64,000 bases of DNA from Parasulfuritortus sp049322515 (GCA_049322515.1 JBMOQW010000031.1:124001-188000); one strand, 5' to 3'. Positions 25,490-34,618 are shown, numbered from the stretch's first letter. The notes: generated by a model not told the origin, from the letters alone. Numbers and translations: made by a program.

Positions 25490-26683
25490 TCAACCCCTCG
25501 ATTGGTCCAGGGTGTGGTATATCGCATCCAATATCCGGGGCAGGATGACATCGGGGGCATGCTCTGTACGTACCCGGTGCTTGGCCACTTCACCCATGTC
25601 ATGCATTTTGGACGCCTCAGACAACAATTCCATGACAGCCTCTGCCATGCCAGGGAGGTCCATATAAGGCGTTGCCCGTCCCGCGTCCTCGCGAACGAAC
25701 TCGGGTGCACCGCCACTCTGATCGAAGCACACGGTCGGTACACCCAGTGATGCCGCCTCCATTACCACCAGCGGGAAAGAGTCTTCGCGGGCCAGCAGGA
25801 CATGGAGGTCGAAGGTCGATATCCAGTCCGCAGGAGTCTTGCTGACCCCCACAAAATGCATGCGGCCCGCCAGTCCCGCGCGGCGCAGGTCATCTTGCGC
25901 CGTTTCGAACGGGTATTCGGGTGCATTGGCGCCGAGCCAGACAAAATGGATCGGCCGCCCCTGGGTATGGGTGGGAAAAAGTCTGGCAAAGGGCACCGCC
26001 AAATCCGCACCCTTGCGGATATTCCCGTGGCCACAAAAGCCAATGACCCAGGCATTGGGCTCAATGCCGAGGGGACCCAGCAGGTGGGTCCGCAACTGGT
26101 CCTTTGGCGCCGAAGGGACGGTATCCACGGGAACAAACCCATAGATGCGTTCGATCTTGTGCGCTTCCGATGCGAATTGTCTGGCCAGATGTTCGGTCAC
26201 CGCGTTTGACACCCCGATGATGTGATCCGAAGCATGCAGCTGTACGTGTGCCTTGCCGCGGCCATATTGCCTGATCGCGGAGGGCAATTCATGGACATGA
26301 GACAAGACCTTGGTGTTGGCCAACTCCAGGCCTTCAAGCAAATCACCCTGAGTGATGGTATTGAGATAGAGCAGGTCGGGACGTAACTGATTTATCAAGG
26401 ACTGCAAATCACGCAATGGCGTGGCCTTCGAATCTGTGCCCTTCAAGAAATTACGAACTCGATCACGCAAGGTTCGTCTAGGGGTCGATGCCGTGGATAG
26501 AACGAAGGTCGGGCAAACCTCTGCAAAGGCTTGAACCATTTCACCCTGTGCGCGCAGGGCAACAGCGATGTCCAGTGAGCTGTGCTTGATGAGCCAGCGA
26601 ACCATGTTCAACAGAAAGAGTGTCCCACCGGCTCGATAAGCATCATGTGCAACGAAGAGAATCTTGGTAGCGGTATCAGACAT
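25490..26683 (-). CDS. GT4-family glycosyltransferase
   Basis: This 397-residue glycosyltransferase begins MSDTATKILFVAHDAYRAGG at ATG 26683. An AGGTLFLLNMVRWL acceptor loop, LLYLNTITQGDLLEGLEL and HVHELPSAIRQYG follow. In the donor half are GFCGHGNIRKGADLAVPFAR and LLAREDSFPLVVMEAASLGVPTVCF. The 27-residue upstream extension reads as non-coding. Similar in plan to the neighbouring GT4 but only distantly related in sequence. Sugar donor unknown. Confidence 0.85.
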   Translation of the reverse strand: MSDTATKILFVAHDAYRAGGTLFLLNMVRWLIKHSSLDIAVALRAQGEMVQAFAEVCPTFVLSTASTPRRTLRDRVRNFLKGTDSKATPLRDLQSLINQLRPDLLYLNTITQGDLLEGLELANTKVLSHVHELPSAIRQYGRGKAHVQLHASDHIIGVSNAVTEHLARQFASEAHKIERIYGFVPVDTVPSAPKDQLRTHLLGPLGIEPNAWVIGFCGHGNIRKGADLAVPFARLFPTHTQGRPIHFVWLGANAPEYPFETAQDDLRRAGLAGRMHFVGVSKTPADWISTFDLHVLLAREDSFPLVVMEAASLGVPTVCFDQSGGAPEFVREDAGRATPYMDLPGMAEAVMELLSEASKMHDMGEVAKHRVRTEHAPDVILPRILDAIYHTLDQSRG

Positions 26684-26717
26684 CACGGGTCTCACATAAA
26701 CGGGGGGGCAACTTGTT

Positions 26718-26760
26718 AAGGCCTCGCTTCGTTGCGCCAGCAAAGGCAGGCGCTTAGTAA
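26718..26760. repeat. Degenerate dispersed repeat, copy 1
   Basis: The 20 bases at 26718-26737 (AAGGCCTCGCTTCGTTGCGC) match 33235-33254 with three differences, and both are followed by AGGCAGGC a few bases on. Both copies lie in minus-strand intergenic spaces of the glycosyltransferase/ABC region. It looks like a decayed short mobile or palindromic element. Confidence 0.35.
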
Positions 26761-26815
26761 ACAATGCCCTGCGTGGCTGAAAGCTGAAAACTTCATAGCG
26801 TTCTGTTTCCCGCCT

Positions 26816-27793
26816 TTACAAGAATCGCGACCGGCGTCTGGGCAAGAAACATGACAAATAGCTTCTGATTACTCTGTAATTTGCCGGATGCGCTTTCAGC
26901 GCGCTCCAGAAAAGCGTTCGAGCGGCGATTCGGTTGCCTTGCCGCATCATCAATCCCCCCCAATATGAAGCCCCCTTGATCACGGCATGCTTGAGATCCT
27001 TCTTCCTGGCATCTGCGCGTCTGATGGCTTCATCCATGTTTTCCGGCAGCCCAGCGCGTCGATCTTTGGCTAGTTCCTGGTAGACGAAGGCAGATCGAAG
27101 TTGGGGCAGCATTTTTTGTACAGTGATCTGGCCTTCATGGATACGGTAGTGCATGAGTACATCCGGGATGTTGGCGACCGTGCCTAGCTCAGAGAGCCTC
27201 AGAAACAAATCATAATCCTGTGCATATCTGTTCACGATTTGACGATAGCCGCCCAGTGCCTTGACATGACGAGTTCGCATCATGACGGAAGGGTGGCAAA
27301 AGGGATTGCCTTCGTTCATCAGGTATTTTTGCAAGGCATCGTTGTTATGTGGCGGGCGACCTTTGGCAAATTGAAGCCCACTTCCATCAATGTAATCAAA
27401 TAATGTACCCAACAGAACTAAATCATCGTTCGCAATAAATTCTGCAACCTGGCAAGCAAACCTGTTTGGAAGACTGACATCGTCAGCATCCATCCTGGCA
27501 GTAAATTCACCGTTGATGTGTGCCAATAATTCGTTCAAGGCACCCACCAGTCCCTTGTTTTCTGTAAAATTTACGATCTTTATTCTTGAATCTTGTGTTT
27601 TATATTTATTTAGAACATCCAGGGTGTTATCAGTAGATGCATCGTTGGCAATTATGAATTCGAAGTTTTTGTAGGTTTGGTAAAGTACTGAATCAATTGC
27701 TTCCTCCAAATATTTGCCGCCATTGTGAACAGACATGATCACGGACACTAGAGGGGCTGTATTTGTATCGGTATTTGTAATGTTCATCACCAT
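26816..27793 (-). CDS. GT2-family glycosyltransferase, atypically AT-rich
   Basis: This GT-A fold enzyme has 325 residues. VSVIMSVHNGGKYLEEAI and FIIANDASTDNT are the standard N-terminal nucleotide-binding blocks, ARMDADDV near residue 98 holds the DxD metal site, and YAQDYDLFLRLSE is the conserved acceptor-side block. ATG 27793 and ATG 27787 are both plausible starts. The base composition is much poorer in GC than its neighbours (27601-27660 has 19 G/C of 60), which points to recent horizontal acquisition. It likely adds a strain-specific sugar. Confidence 0.88.
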   Translation of the reverse strand: MVMNITNTDTNTAPLVSVIMSVHNGGKYLEEAIDSVLYQTYKNFEFIIANDASTDNTLDVLNKYKTQDSRIKIVNFTENKGLVGALNELLAHINGEFTARMDADDVSLPNRFACQVAEFIANDDLVLLGTLFDYIDGSGLQFAKGRPPHNNDALQKYLMNEGNPFCHPSVMMRTRHVKALGGYRQIVNRYAQDYDLFLRLSELGTVANIPDVLMHYRIHEGQITVQKMLPQLRSAFVYQELAKDRRAGLPENMDEAIRRADARKKDLKHAVIKGASYWGGLMMRQGNRIAARTLFWSALKAHPANYRVIRSYLSCFLPRRRSRFL

Positions 27794-27900
27794 CTCGGAT
27801 GTTCAAATACTTGATTCAAATTCATGTTGTGAATGAAGATCGGAAATAGTGTGGTCAACTGTCGATAGACCAATTATGTGGCTGTGTTGTTTATGACTCA

Positions 27901-28833
27901 TCAGATCGCTGGCTTTTTTATGAGCACATTGAGGCCTTGAGTGGTTATGTCGGCATAAGTCAGCCCTCTTCCTGAAAATGCCTTTGGAAAGCGTGTAACC
28001 AAATCTATGTGCGAGTCCAAGGTGTAATGGTTGTTTAATACGACTTCGCAGTGGCTGCTTGCCCACAGGCTATCGAACTGCTCAACGCGCCAACGATTCA
28101 GCGGTTGCAATTCATCCAGATCTTGGCCCAGATCCCTGATGCCGAGCGATCTCAGCTTGTTGTCAATGAAATCCTCGCTGAACAAAAACTGAGGGTAGGG
28201 CATCGGCAGCATCCGATAAGCATGCAGACCCCATGGGCCACAGTAGAGTGGGCCGAAATCAAGGTAGATATATCCCCCCGGTCTGAGAGCAGATTGCATG
28301 CGGTGCAAGACACTGGCCGGGTTGGGGAAGTGTTCGAAGGCATTGAATGAATAGATCAGATCGTAGGGGCCGCCTGGGAGTGGGATGGCTTCGACGGCCA
28401 AGTCGATGGCGTCGAATGCAAGTTCATGAGCGCGGGGGTCACGCCAATCTTGCAGGTCGGTCAGATGCATGGTGATGCCAAAGGACGCCAAAGCACGTGC
28501 GGTCATGCCGTCGCCGCAGCCGACTTCGAGCGCCTGTGACCTTGGCGTGAGCGTCGGGATGGCCTGGACGATCCGCTCTGCACGGGAAATGCCACGTTGC
28601 CAATTCTCGCGATCCCCATAGCCGTATTCACCCGGGCCCGAATACAGCTTGGCAAGCTGGTCGTAGGCGCGCTCGGATTCGGAGGTGTCATAGGGCGTGG
28701 AAGAGGCGATGATTTTCTCGACGCTATCTTTCATGCGTCGGGCTGTCGCTTCTACAGTGATTTGATGTTTGTAACGATCGACAGCCCAATAGGCGCGCTT
28801 ACTGGCTTGAATGTAAAAGGAGAACGGTAGCAT
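27901..28833 (-). CDS. Class I SAM-dependent methyltransferase
   Basis: This 310-residue methyltransferase has motif I at ALEVGCGDGMTARAL near residue 100, an acidic motif II region at LTDLQDW, and YSFNAFEHFPNPASVLHRM followed by LRPGGYIYLDFGP. The EHFPNP..VL.....LRPGG pattern is typical of methyltransferases that modify polysaccharides or lipids. It may O-methylate a terminal sugar and so cap chains exported by the ABC transporter encoded upstream, as WbdD-like enzymes do. That role is inference from position only. Start ATG 28833. Confidence 0.8.
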   Translation of the reverse strand: MLPFSFYIQASKRAYWAVDRYKHQITVEATARRMKDSVEKIIASSTPYDTSESERAYDQLAKLYSGPGEYGYGDRENWQRGISRAERIVQAIPTLTPRSQALEVGCGDGMTARALASFGITMHLTDLQDWRDPRAHELAFDAIDLAVEAIPLPGGPYDLIYSFNAFEHFPNPASVLHRMQSALRPGGYIYLDFGPLYCGPWGLHAYRMLPMPYPQFLFSEDFIDNKLRSLGIRDLGQDLDELQPLNRWRVEQFDSLWASSHCEVVLNNHYTLDSHIDLVTRFPKAFSGRGLTYADITTQGLNVLIKKPAI

Positions 28834-29219
28834 CTATCGGTAACCTGTCACTTTTGCGGGAATGCCCTTCATGATCGAATAGGGATCGCATGATCGGGTG
28901 ACCACTGCGCCGCTAAACCACCGTGTTTGTGAATCATGCTATATGGATTTGCGCTGCAATCATATCCGTTGATCATGGTTACGCTAAAAGTCATAAGCAA
29001 TGCTCTTATGCAAACTTCTCATTTCCGGCCCAATATGAATTAATCGACCGACTTTCCAAAAACTTGGCAGATCGGGCCATGTTATCGCCCTAGGCAATAT
29101 TGGCGAGGGGGATTTAAAATAACATAAGTCGCCATCTTCTGTGATTAAGATAAGGCAGGTATTGGCCAGTCTTGGTAACTTGGCGTGAAGTGCTCACATC
29201 CATGAAGCGCACATATTGT
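28834..29219. other. Intergenic region, 386 bases, lower GC
   Basis: There is no open frame of note on either strand. The sequence is distinctly less GC-rich than the flanks. It separates the end of the ABC-transporter genes from the methyltransferase gene, both on the minus strand, so it should hold a terminator and a promoter. I find only short 4-base stems and no convincing -35/-10 pair. Confidence 0.4.
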
Positions 29220-30533
29220 CTAACAGCCTGAATTGACTGACTTGGTGTATGGATCAGACAGGTTTAGCATTTGTTGCCAGCGGCTCTTGATCTGTACAAA
29301 TGCGAAATCTGAATATCTCGCGCGATTGTCGTCCGGCCGGGCACGCACTTCAAACGGGCAAATGTTGTTTGCCCCCCAAATCAGCTGGCCCCAATTGTCT
29401 TTCACGCCGAGCCTGAAGCAATAGACTCCGGGCATGAGCGGCAGATCGGTCAGGGTGCAAACAAACTCATTGTGGCCCTCACTCAGGGTAAAGGGGCCGA
29501 CGCTGGGAGCGCTGGTGAGTTCGGAGATCGCGACCGGGAGGTAATCCAAGGTCAGAACGGCAAGCCCCATGTCGAGACGTGGGATCTCACGCTGACTTTC
29601 TATGACGATGCGCACCGTCAATGCCGAGCCGAATTCCACCGAATAGCCGGCTTCGGTGCGAGTGTCAGTTTCAATGGTCACGGAAGTGACATCGATGATG
29701 CCGGACGATTCGATCACCCAGGCCGCATGGGGTTGCGCAGAACGCGACTTTGCGAGTTCCTTGTTCTGGACCTTCTCGTAAAACTCGCCCACGACAGGAC
29801 CGGGCATGCCGTCGGCGACAACCTTGCCATGATCGAGCATGATGACACGTGTGCAAACCCGTTCGAGTTGGCGGACATTGTGACCGACGATCAATACCGT
29901 GCGGTTTGACTCGTGGATCAGTCGCTGCATCCGCTCGATGCTTTTGCGTTGAAACTGGAGATCTCCCACAGCGAGCACTTCGTCCACGATCAAGATCTCC
30001 GAGTCGATGGCGGTGGCGATGGCATAGCCCAGCCGGACCTGCATGCCCGAGCTGTAGCGCTTGATTGGGGTGTCGATGAACTGACCCAGCTCTGAGAATT
30101 CGATGATCTCGTCGATCTTTGCGTCGATTTCTGGCCGAGTGAGTCCCAAGATGGTGGCGTTGAGATAGATATTCTCTCGTCCGGTCATTTCCCCCACCAA
30201 GCCGGCGCCCACTTCAATCAGCGGGGCGATCCGGCCATTTACCTTGATCTTTCCGCTGGTTGGTTTCGTGATTTGGCACAACAACTTGAGCAGCGTGCTT
30301 TTGCCCGCCCCGTTATGGCCAATGATGCCGACCACCTCGCCCCGGCGTATGGACATGGAAACATCGTCGAGGGCCCGGAAGCGTTGCCGTGGGGGGACGG
30401 GTTTCCCTAGCAGGCGACGACCGAGGGTGCGGATGCCTTCCAGTGCGCCGAGCCGGTATTCCTTGACCAGGTTCTTGACTTCGATGATCGGCGCTTCGTG
30501 ACTGGGGTCTGGCATGGGGGTATCAGATGACAT
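29220..30533 (-). CDS. wzt: Wzt-type ABC transporter ATPase with C-terminal glycan-binding domain (copy 1)
   Basis: This is the ATPase of a polysaccharide ABC exporter. Residues 20-240 form the ABC domain: Walker A GHNGAGKST, the signature KRYSSGMQVRLG and Walker B EILIVDEVLAVGD. The last 170 residues form a beta-sandwich resembling the Wzt C-terminal domain that binds the modified non-reducing end of the glycan. The start overlaps the wzm stop by 11 bases (ATG 30533); ATG 30515 is an alternative. The ABC half is nearly the same as that of the second Wzt at 31875-33152, but the C-terminal halves differ strongly. Confidence 0.92.
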   Translation of the reverse strand: MSSDTPMPDPSHEAPIIEVKNLVKEYRLGALEGIRTLGRRLLGKPVPPRQRFRALDDVSMSIRRGEVVGIIGHNGAGKSTLLKLLCQITKPTSGKIKVNGRIAPLIEVGAGLVGEMTGRENIYLNATILGLTRPEIDAKIDEIIEFSELGQFIDTPIKRYSSGMQVRLGYAIATAIDSEILIVDEVLAVGDLQFQRKSIERMQRLIHESNRTVLIVGHNVRQLERVCTRVIMLDHGKVVADGMPGPVVGEFYEKVQNKELAKSRSAQPHAAWVIESSGIIDVTSVTIETDTRTEAGYSVEFGSALTVRIVIESQREIPRLDMGLAVLTLDYLPVAISELTSAPSVGPFTLSEGHNEFVCTLTDLPLMPGVYCFRLGVKDNWGQLIWGANNICPFEVRARPDDNRARYSDFAFVQIKSRWQQMLNLSDPYTKSVNSGC

Positions 30534-31341
30534 CGGCGAAATAGGCTTCGGCACGTTTGAAGAAGGTGTAGCTCAGGGGCAGCAGAACCGCGACGAGAAT
30601 CATGCCTGGGGCCAGGGTCATCAAATCCGGGGTCTGGCCTCTCAACAGAGCAGACTGCATGCCGTCAATGATGCCGGTCATCGGGTTCAGGGTGTAGATC
30701 GTGTAAAGCAACTCACTCCATTCACCGGCTGATTGCCTTTCAAGGAGGGCGGTCTTCACCAGGGAGAGGGGATACATGACCGGAGTCAGGTACATCAGCA
30801 TCGATAGCAGCAAGGGGATGCCCTGCGACATGTCCCGTGCGTAGACGTTGAGGGCGGCGCCGGCCAGGCTGATGCTGAGCGCGGCGAGCATGGTGTAGAT
30901 CAGCAGCGGGATGACCCACAGGGCATGCCAGGTGGGCGCCCATTGGTACCACAGCATGAGCAGGCCCAGGATAAACAGGCCGACTGACAGTTCCAGCAAT
31001 TTGGTCATCAGGCTGGCGATGGGGAACACTTCGCGGGGGAAGTAGATTTTCTTGATCAGGTTGGCGTGGTTGACCACGCTGCCCACGCCTTCACTGGCGG
31101 AATCCTGGAAATAGACCCAAGGCACCATGGCGCAGTAGGTGAGCAGGGCATAGGGAACTTCGCCGCTATCGATGCCGATGAAGCTGCGCACGACCATGAA
31201 GATGGCGACCAGCATCAGCGGCCGGAGAATCGCCCAGGCGATGCCGAGGTAACTTTGCTTGTACCGTAGGGTGATGTTCTTCCAGGTCAGGACCAGCAGG
31301 AGTTCCCTGAAGTCGTACAGTTGTTTCGCGATGGCAATCAT
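30523..31341 (-). CDS. wzm: Wzm-type polysaccharide ABC transporter permease
   Basis: This 272-residue integral membrane protein has six hydrophobic segments. It starts MIAIAKQLYDFRELLLVLTW and contains the typical ITLRYKQSYLGIAWAILRPL block, VPWVYFQDSASEG, NLIKKIYFPREVFPIA, and YLTPVMYP and LNPMTGIIDG towards the end. It forms the inner-membrane channel for completed, lipid-linked polysaccharide. ATG 31341 is chosen because it matches the usual N-terminus; the 35-residue extension is not protein-like. Only one permease gene is present although two Wzt ATPases flank it. Confidence 0.92.
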   Translation of the reverse strand: MIAIAKQLYDFRELLLVLTWKNITLRYKQSYLGIAWAILRPLMLVAIFMVVRSFIGIDSGEVPYALLTYCAMVPWVYFQDSASEGVGSVVNHANLIKKIYFPREVFPIASLMTKLLELSVGLFILGLLMLWYQWAPTWHALWVIPLLIYTMLAALSISLAGAALNVYARDMSQGIPLLLSMLMYLTPVMYPLSLVKTALLERQSAGEWSELLYTIYTLNPMTGIIDGMQSALLRGQTPDLMTLAPGMILVAVLLPLSYTFFKRAEAYFADVI

Positions 31342-31779
31342 GTCGTATTCAAGTTGGTGTCTGCATTCATTGTTACCGCGCCAAGGGCACACGCGCCGGT
31401 GAACGGGGGCAGTGCGTGCTTCGCGGTGAGTGACCAAAACATACATCGGGCATCAAGTGGTCCCCTTTCAGGCCTGGGCCATCGAGGAACCTGAGATTGG
31501 ATGTTATCGGTATGTTTAAGCCTGCGTCCTGAGCCTCGGCTTCTGATGGCGGGCATCGAGCCGGATTCGGGCAGGCCCGCAATGGGCAGGGCCTGGTACT
31601 TAGTTGTCGTTATGGGTGAGTGAATCCCGTGCGGTCTGAGTTCATGCCCGGTATTACCAGGCTCGAAGTATAACCACGTTCCCTTTCGTCTTGGCGTACC
31701 GGTCAACGTGTACCTGGGGCGAATGCGCGTGGGGATCAGATTTAATCTTCGATGTTTCGCTGCTTGTGAAGATCGGAGC
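31342..31779. other. Intergenic region upstream of wzm
   Basis: About 440 bases lie between the wzm start and the terminator of the second wzt gene. No protein-like frame is visible. Because a terminator precedes it, this region should hold the promoter for wzm-wzt copy 1. I cannot pick a convincing promoter by eye. Confidence 0.4.
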
Positions 31780-31808
31780 CCCATAAAAACAACGGCCTGG
31801 ATGGCCGT
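31780..31808 (-). terminator. Rho-independent terminator after wzt copy 2
   Basis: On the minus strand, a perfect six-base stem (ACGGCC / GGCCGT, 31792-31808) with a five-base loop is followed at once by TGTTTTTATGG. This is the classic stem plus T-tract layout. It lies 67 bases after the stop of the second wzt gene. Confidence 0.7.
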
Positions 31809-31832
31809 CAGCGCGACAGTTCGCTGCGCTTG

Positions 31833-31862
31833 TCATGGCGCCATCGCGGGAATGACGGGGTT
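31833..31862. repeat. Decayed GTCAT...GGGAATGAC repeat
   Basis: CTTGTCATGGCGCCATCGCGGGAATGACGG resembles the dispersed palindromic repeat at 19006-19034, with the right arm (GCGGGAATGAC) better preserved than the left. It lies just after the wzt copy 2 stop. Confidence 0.4.
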
Positions 31863-31874
31863 TTCGAGTTGAGG

Positions 31875-33152
31875 TCACGGGGCGGCACCTGATCCGGTGT
31901 CGATCGCCCATTGGACAGGCAGGTCCACCACGGCATAGAGCGACATGCGCGTACGGGTCTGCTCATTGGTCACGACATGGATATGCGTGACGTTTTCCGC
32001 GTACCAGACGCCCCGGCCGTATTGGTCGATGACGCCGACCCGGATGCCATACAGTCCAGGGAGCAGGGGAACGTCGGGTATCACGCAGTCCACGTGGGTG
32101 ATGCCGGGGGCGAGATTGACCTCGATATTCGAGGCGGCAGTATTGAAGGTCGAGATCTGGAAAAAATCGAGGGTATGAAAACCGATATGGATGTCGACCT
32201 CCGGGAACGCGGCTTCGCAATGCAGGGTGAGCCGGATCCGCAGGCTGTCGTGCAGCGTGATCTTGTCGGTGGGCGTGCCGGACTCGACCGATAGCAGCTC
32301 GATCTTGTCCAGCTCGACCCCGCCGCCGGACACCTCGACCTTTGTTTTTGGCAGGCTCGCCAGCCGCATGTTTTCCGTGTAGTCGAAATACTGGTTGGTG
32401 ACGATGTTGGCGGGGCCATCGGCCAGCACCTGGCCATGGGCGAGCAGGATCATGCGCTTACAGACCCGTTCGAGCTGGCGGATGTTGTGTCCGACGATCA
32501 GCACCGTGCGGCCCTCGCGCTTGATCAGCGATTCGACTCGCTCCAGACACTTGCGCTGGAAATTGAGGTCGCCCACCGCCAGCACTTCGTCGACGATCAG
32601 GATTTCGCTTTCGATCGTGGTGGCGATCGAAAAGCCGAGCCGGACCTGCATGCCCGAGCTGTAGCGCTTGATGGGCGTGTCGATGAAAGGCTCCAACTCG
32701 GAAAAGGCGATGATTTCATCCAGCTTGGCGTCGATTTCCTTCCGGGTCAGGCCGAGGATGGTGGCATTGAGGTAGATGTTTTCCCGGCCGGTCATTTCCC
32801 CCACCAAGCCGGCGCCGACCTCGATCAGGGGCGCTACGCGGCCCCGCACCGTCACCGTGCCGCTGGTCGGCGTGGTGATCCTGCAGATGTGTTTCAGCAG
32901 GGTGCTTTTGCCGGCACCGTTATGGCCGATGATGCCGACCACTTCGCCCCGGCGAATCTCGAAATTGATGTCGTCGAGGGCCTTGTAGCGTGCACGGCTC
33001 GGGACGGCGCGCCCGGTCAGCCGGCCGGCCAGCGCACGCAGGCCTTCCAGGGCGCCCAGGCGATATTCCTTGGTGAGATGCTTGACCTCGATGACGGGCA
33101 AGTCTGGGTCTTGCGCGTTCAGTGCAGGCGCTGCAAGGCTGGTCAGAGGCAT
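31875..33152 (-). CDS. wzt: Wzt-type ABC transporter ATPase with a different C-terminal domain (copy 2)
   Basis: This 425-residue protein has an ABC domain (Walker A GHNGAGKST, signature KRYSSGMQVRLG, Walker B EILIVDEVLAVGD) almost the same as the Wzt at 29220-30533. The shared stretch includes APLIEVGAGLVGEMTGREN. From about residue 260 the sequences diverge; here the tail has VEVSGGGVELDKIELLS and ends VQWAIDTGSGAAP, again a beta-rich glycan-binding type fold. I start it at ATG 33152, dropping a 28-residue unsupported extension. It is separated from wzm by its own terminator, so it is transcribed as a separate unit. Confidence 0.9.
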   Translation of the reverse strand: MPLTSLAAPALNAQDPDLPVIEVKHLTKEYRLGALEGLRALAGRLTGRAVPSRARYKALDDINFEIRRGEVVGIIGHNGAGKSTLLKHICRITTPTSGTVTVRGRVAPLIEVGAGLVGEMTGRENIYLNATILGLTRKEIDAKLDEIIAFSELEPFIDTPIKRYSSGMQVRLGFSIATTIESEILIVDEVLAVGDLNFQRKCLERVESLIKREGRTVLIVGHNIRQLERVCKRMILLAHGQVLADGPANIVTNQYFDYTENMRLASLPKTKVEVSGGGVELDKIELLSVESGTPTDKITLHDSLRIRLTLHCEAAFPEVDIHIGFHTLDFFQISTFNTAASNIEVNLAPGITHVDCVIPDVPLLPGLYGIRVGVIDQYGRGVWYAENVTHIHVVTNEQTRTRMSLYAVVDLPVQWAIDTGSGAAP

Positions 33153-33234
33153 TGTGATGTCATGGACTGGCTGGATGGGTAAGCAGGACTCGTTGAGCCC
33201 CCAAGGAATAGTCGAGAGTATAGGGCATCTCGAC

Positions 33235-33310
33235 AAGGCCTCGTTTCGTCGTGCACGCGAGGCAGGCTCCCTGGAAAATCAAGGTACTAGATTCCCGTCT
33301 TCGCGTGAAT
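33235..33310. repeat. Degenerate repeats upstream of wzt copy 2
   Basis: The 20 bases at 33235-33254 are the second copy of the repeat at 26718-26737. About 40 bases further on, ATTCCCGT...GCGTGAAT (33291-33310) is a decayed form of the 19006 palindromic repeat. Together they suggest a former insertion or repeat-rich junction between the ABC genes and the beta-propeller gene. Confidence 0.35.
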
Positions 33311-33414
33311 GAAGGGGTATCCGAGGTGATCTTCGCTCGTTTTGGCGAAACTCACTGTGTTCGTTTGCCCGCCTTTGAAGAAAGCAGGTTCGTCGAGCCT
33401 GACTGAGGAGGCAC

Positions 33415-34416
33415 TCAGCCCGACCCTGGGGTGGGCAAGAGGGTATAGATCGCGTCGATCATGGGTTGCGGAATGCGGTAATCCCCGACGATTCTTCGCA
33501 GTTTGAAATCGATGGCCAGGACCGAGCTTTCTTCCACCCGCTTGCCCATGGCCAGGAGTTTTTTCGCCCACCTGAGCTTGTCGGTTTGGCGCGTGCGGCG
33601 CAGCTTGGAAAAGCCGACATAGAGGATGTCGCCATCGATGTGCAGGCCCCGGCACCAGCCGCGCAGGCCGCCAAAGCCCTTGAGCGTGGAGAGGTCGAAG
33701 GTTTCCAGGACGGCCTGGGTTTTCGGGTCGGCGACGACGACACAGCCGTCGACGGTGGTGAACAGGATTTTGTCGTCGACGACGATGCCGTCATGGACGC
33801 TCATGGGGCGCTTGCTGCCACTGATGTCGATGCGTGTGCGCATGTCACTGATCTGCACGGCATCTTCCTGCCGGCATCGGGTCACCCAGGGTTCGTCGCC
33901 AATCCAGAACACGTAGTTGGGATGGCAGTCATGGGGCCGGGTGGAATATTCCTGGCGGTAGTCGATCGCTTCAGAGAATCGATGCCAGGTCGGTTTACCC
34001 TCGGCATTGATGTATTCCAGGATGCGGCCTGTGTCCTTGTCGAGCACGACGACCATGTCCAAGCCGGTGGAGGTGACGTACAGCTTGTCGCCTCGCTGGG
34101 CCACCGAGTGGATGTTGTGGAAACAGGGGTGTGAGAAGGTCTTTTCCAGCACCAGGCTGGGGTAGCGGTATTTTCGGATTTCGGTGTCGGTCGGTAGCCA
34201 GAGGATGTCGCCTTCCACCGTGCCGACGGTGAATTCCAGGTTGGGATGCTCGGCGGGGAAATTTTCATTGCCCTGGTCGACCGCGAGCAGGACCTCGAAC
34301 CGCCCACTGTCGAGGTCGAGTTTCAGAAGCTTGGCACATTCGTAATACTTGCCTTCGCCCAGTTCGTAGCCATTCGCTCGCAGTGAGCCGCCGGTAATCA
34401 ACAGTGTTTTGCTCAT
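33415..34416 (-). CDS. Beta-propeller-like hypothetical protein
   Basis: This 333-residue protein has repeated strand-rich blocks typical of a beta-propeller: GDKLYVTSTGLDMVVVLDKDTGRILE, DKILFTTVDGCVVVADPKTQAVLETFD and GDILYVGFSKLRRTRQ. There is no signal peptide and no catalytic motif that I recognise, so it looks cytoplasmic. The blocks with HPCFHNIHSVAQ and RPHDCHPNYVFW carry histidines and a cysteine that could form a site. Its place between the ABC exporter and a flippase gene suggests a role in glycan assembly or scaffolding, which is inference. I cannot assign a family. Confidence 0.72.
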   Translation of the reverse strand: MSKTLLITGGSLRANGYELGEGKYYECAKLLKLDLDSGRFEVLLAVDQGNENFPAEHPNLEFTVGTVEGDILWLPTDTEIRKYRYPSLVLEKTFSHPCFHNIHSVAQRGDKLYVTSTGLDMVVVLDKDTGRILEYINAEGKPTWHRFSEAIDYRQEYSTRPHDCHPNYVFWIGDEPWVTRCRQEDAVQISDMRTRIDISGSKRPMSVHDGIVVDDKILFTTVDGCVVVADPKTQAVLETFDLSTLKGFGGLRGWCRGLHIDGDILYVGFSKLRRTRQTDKLRWAKKLLAMGKRVEESSVLAIDFKLRRIVGDYRIPQPMIDAIYTLLPTPGSG

Positions 34417-34618
34417 GGTTCTTTTCCGGTGTTGGAGTCATGTATCCCTGAAACAAGCAGCCCGAGCTGGGGCGGCGGCGCTCGACGATCTTGAGAAGCG
34501 AGCCGCGTGACCTGCACGCCCGGCCTCGCTGGGAAGGGGGTACGGTTTGCAAGCGTCCCAAGTCGTGTTGTTGTTCTTATTGGCCGGTCCTGGCGACAGG
34601 CCATCCAACGATGCAGCA

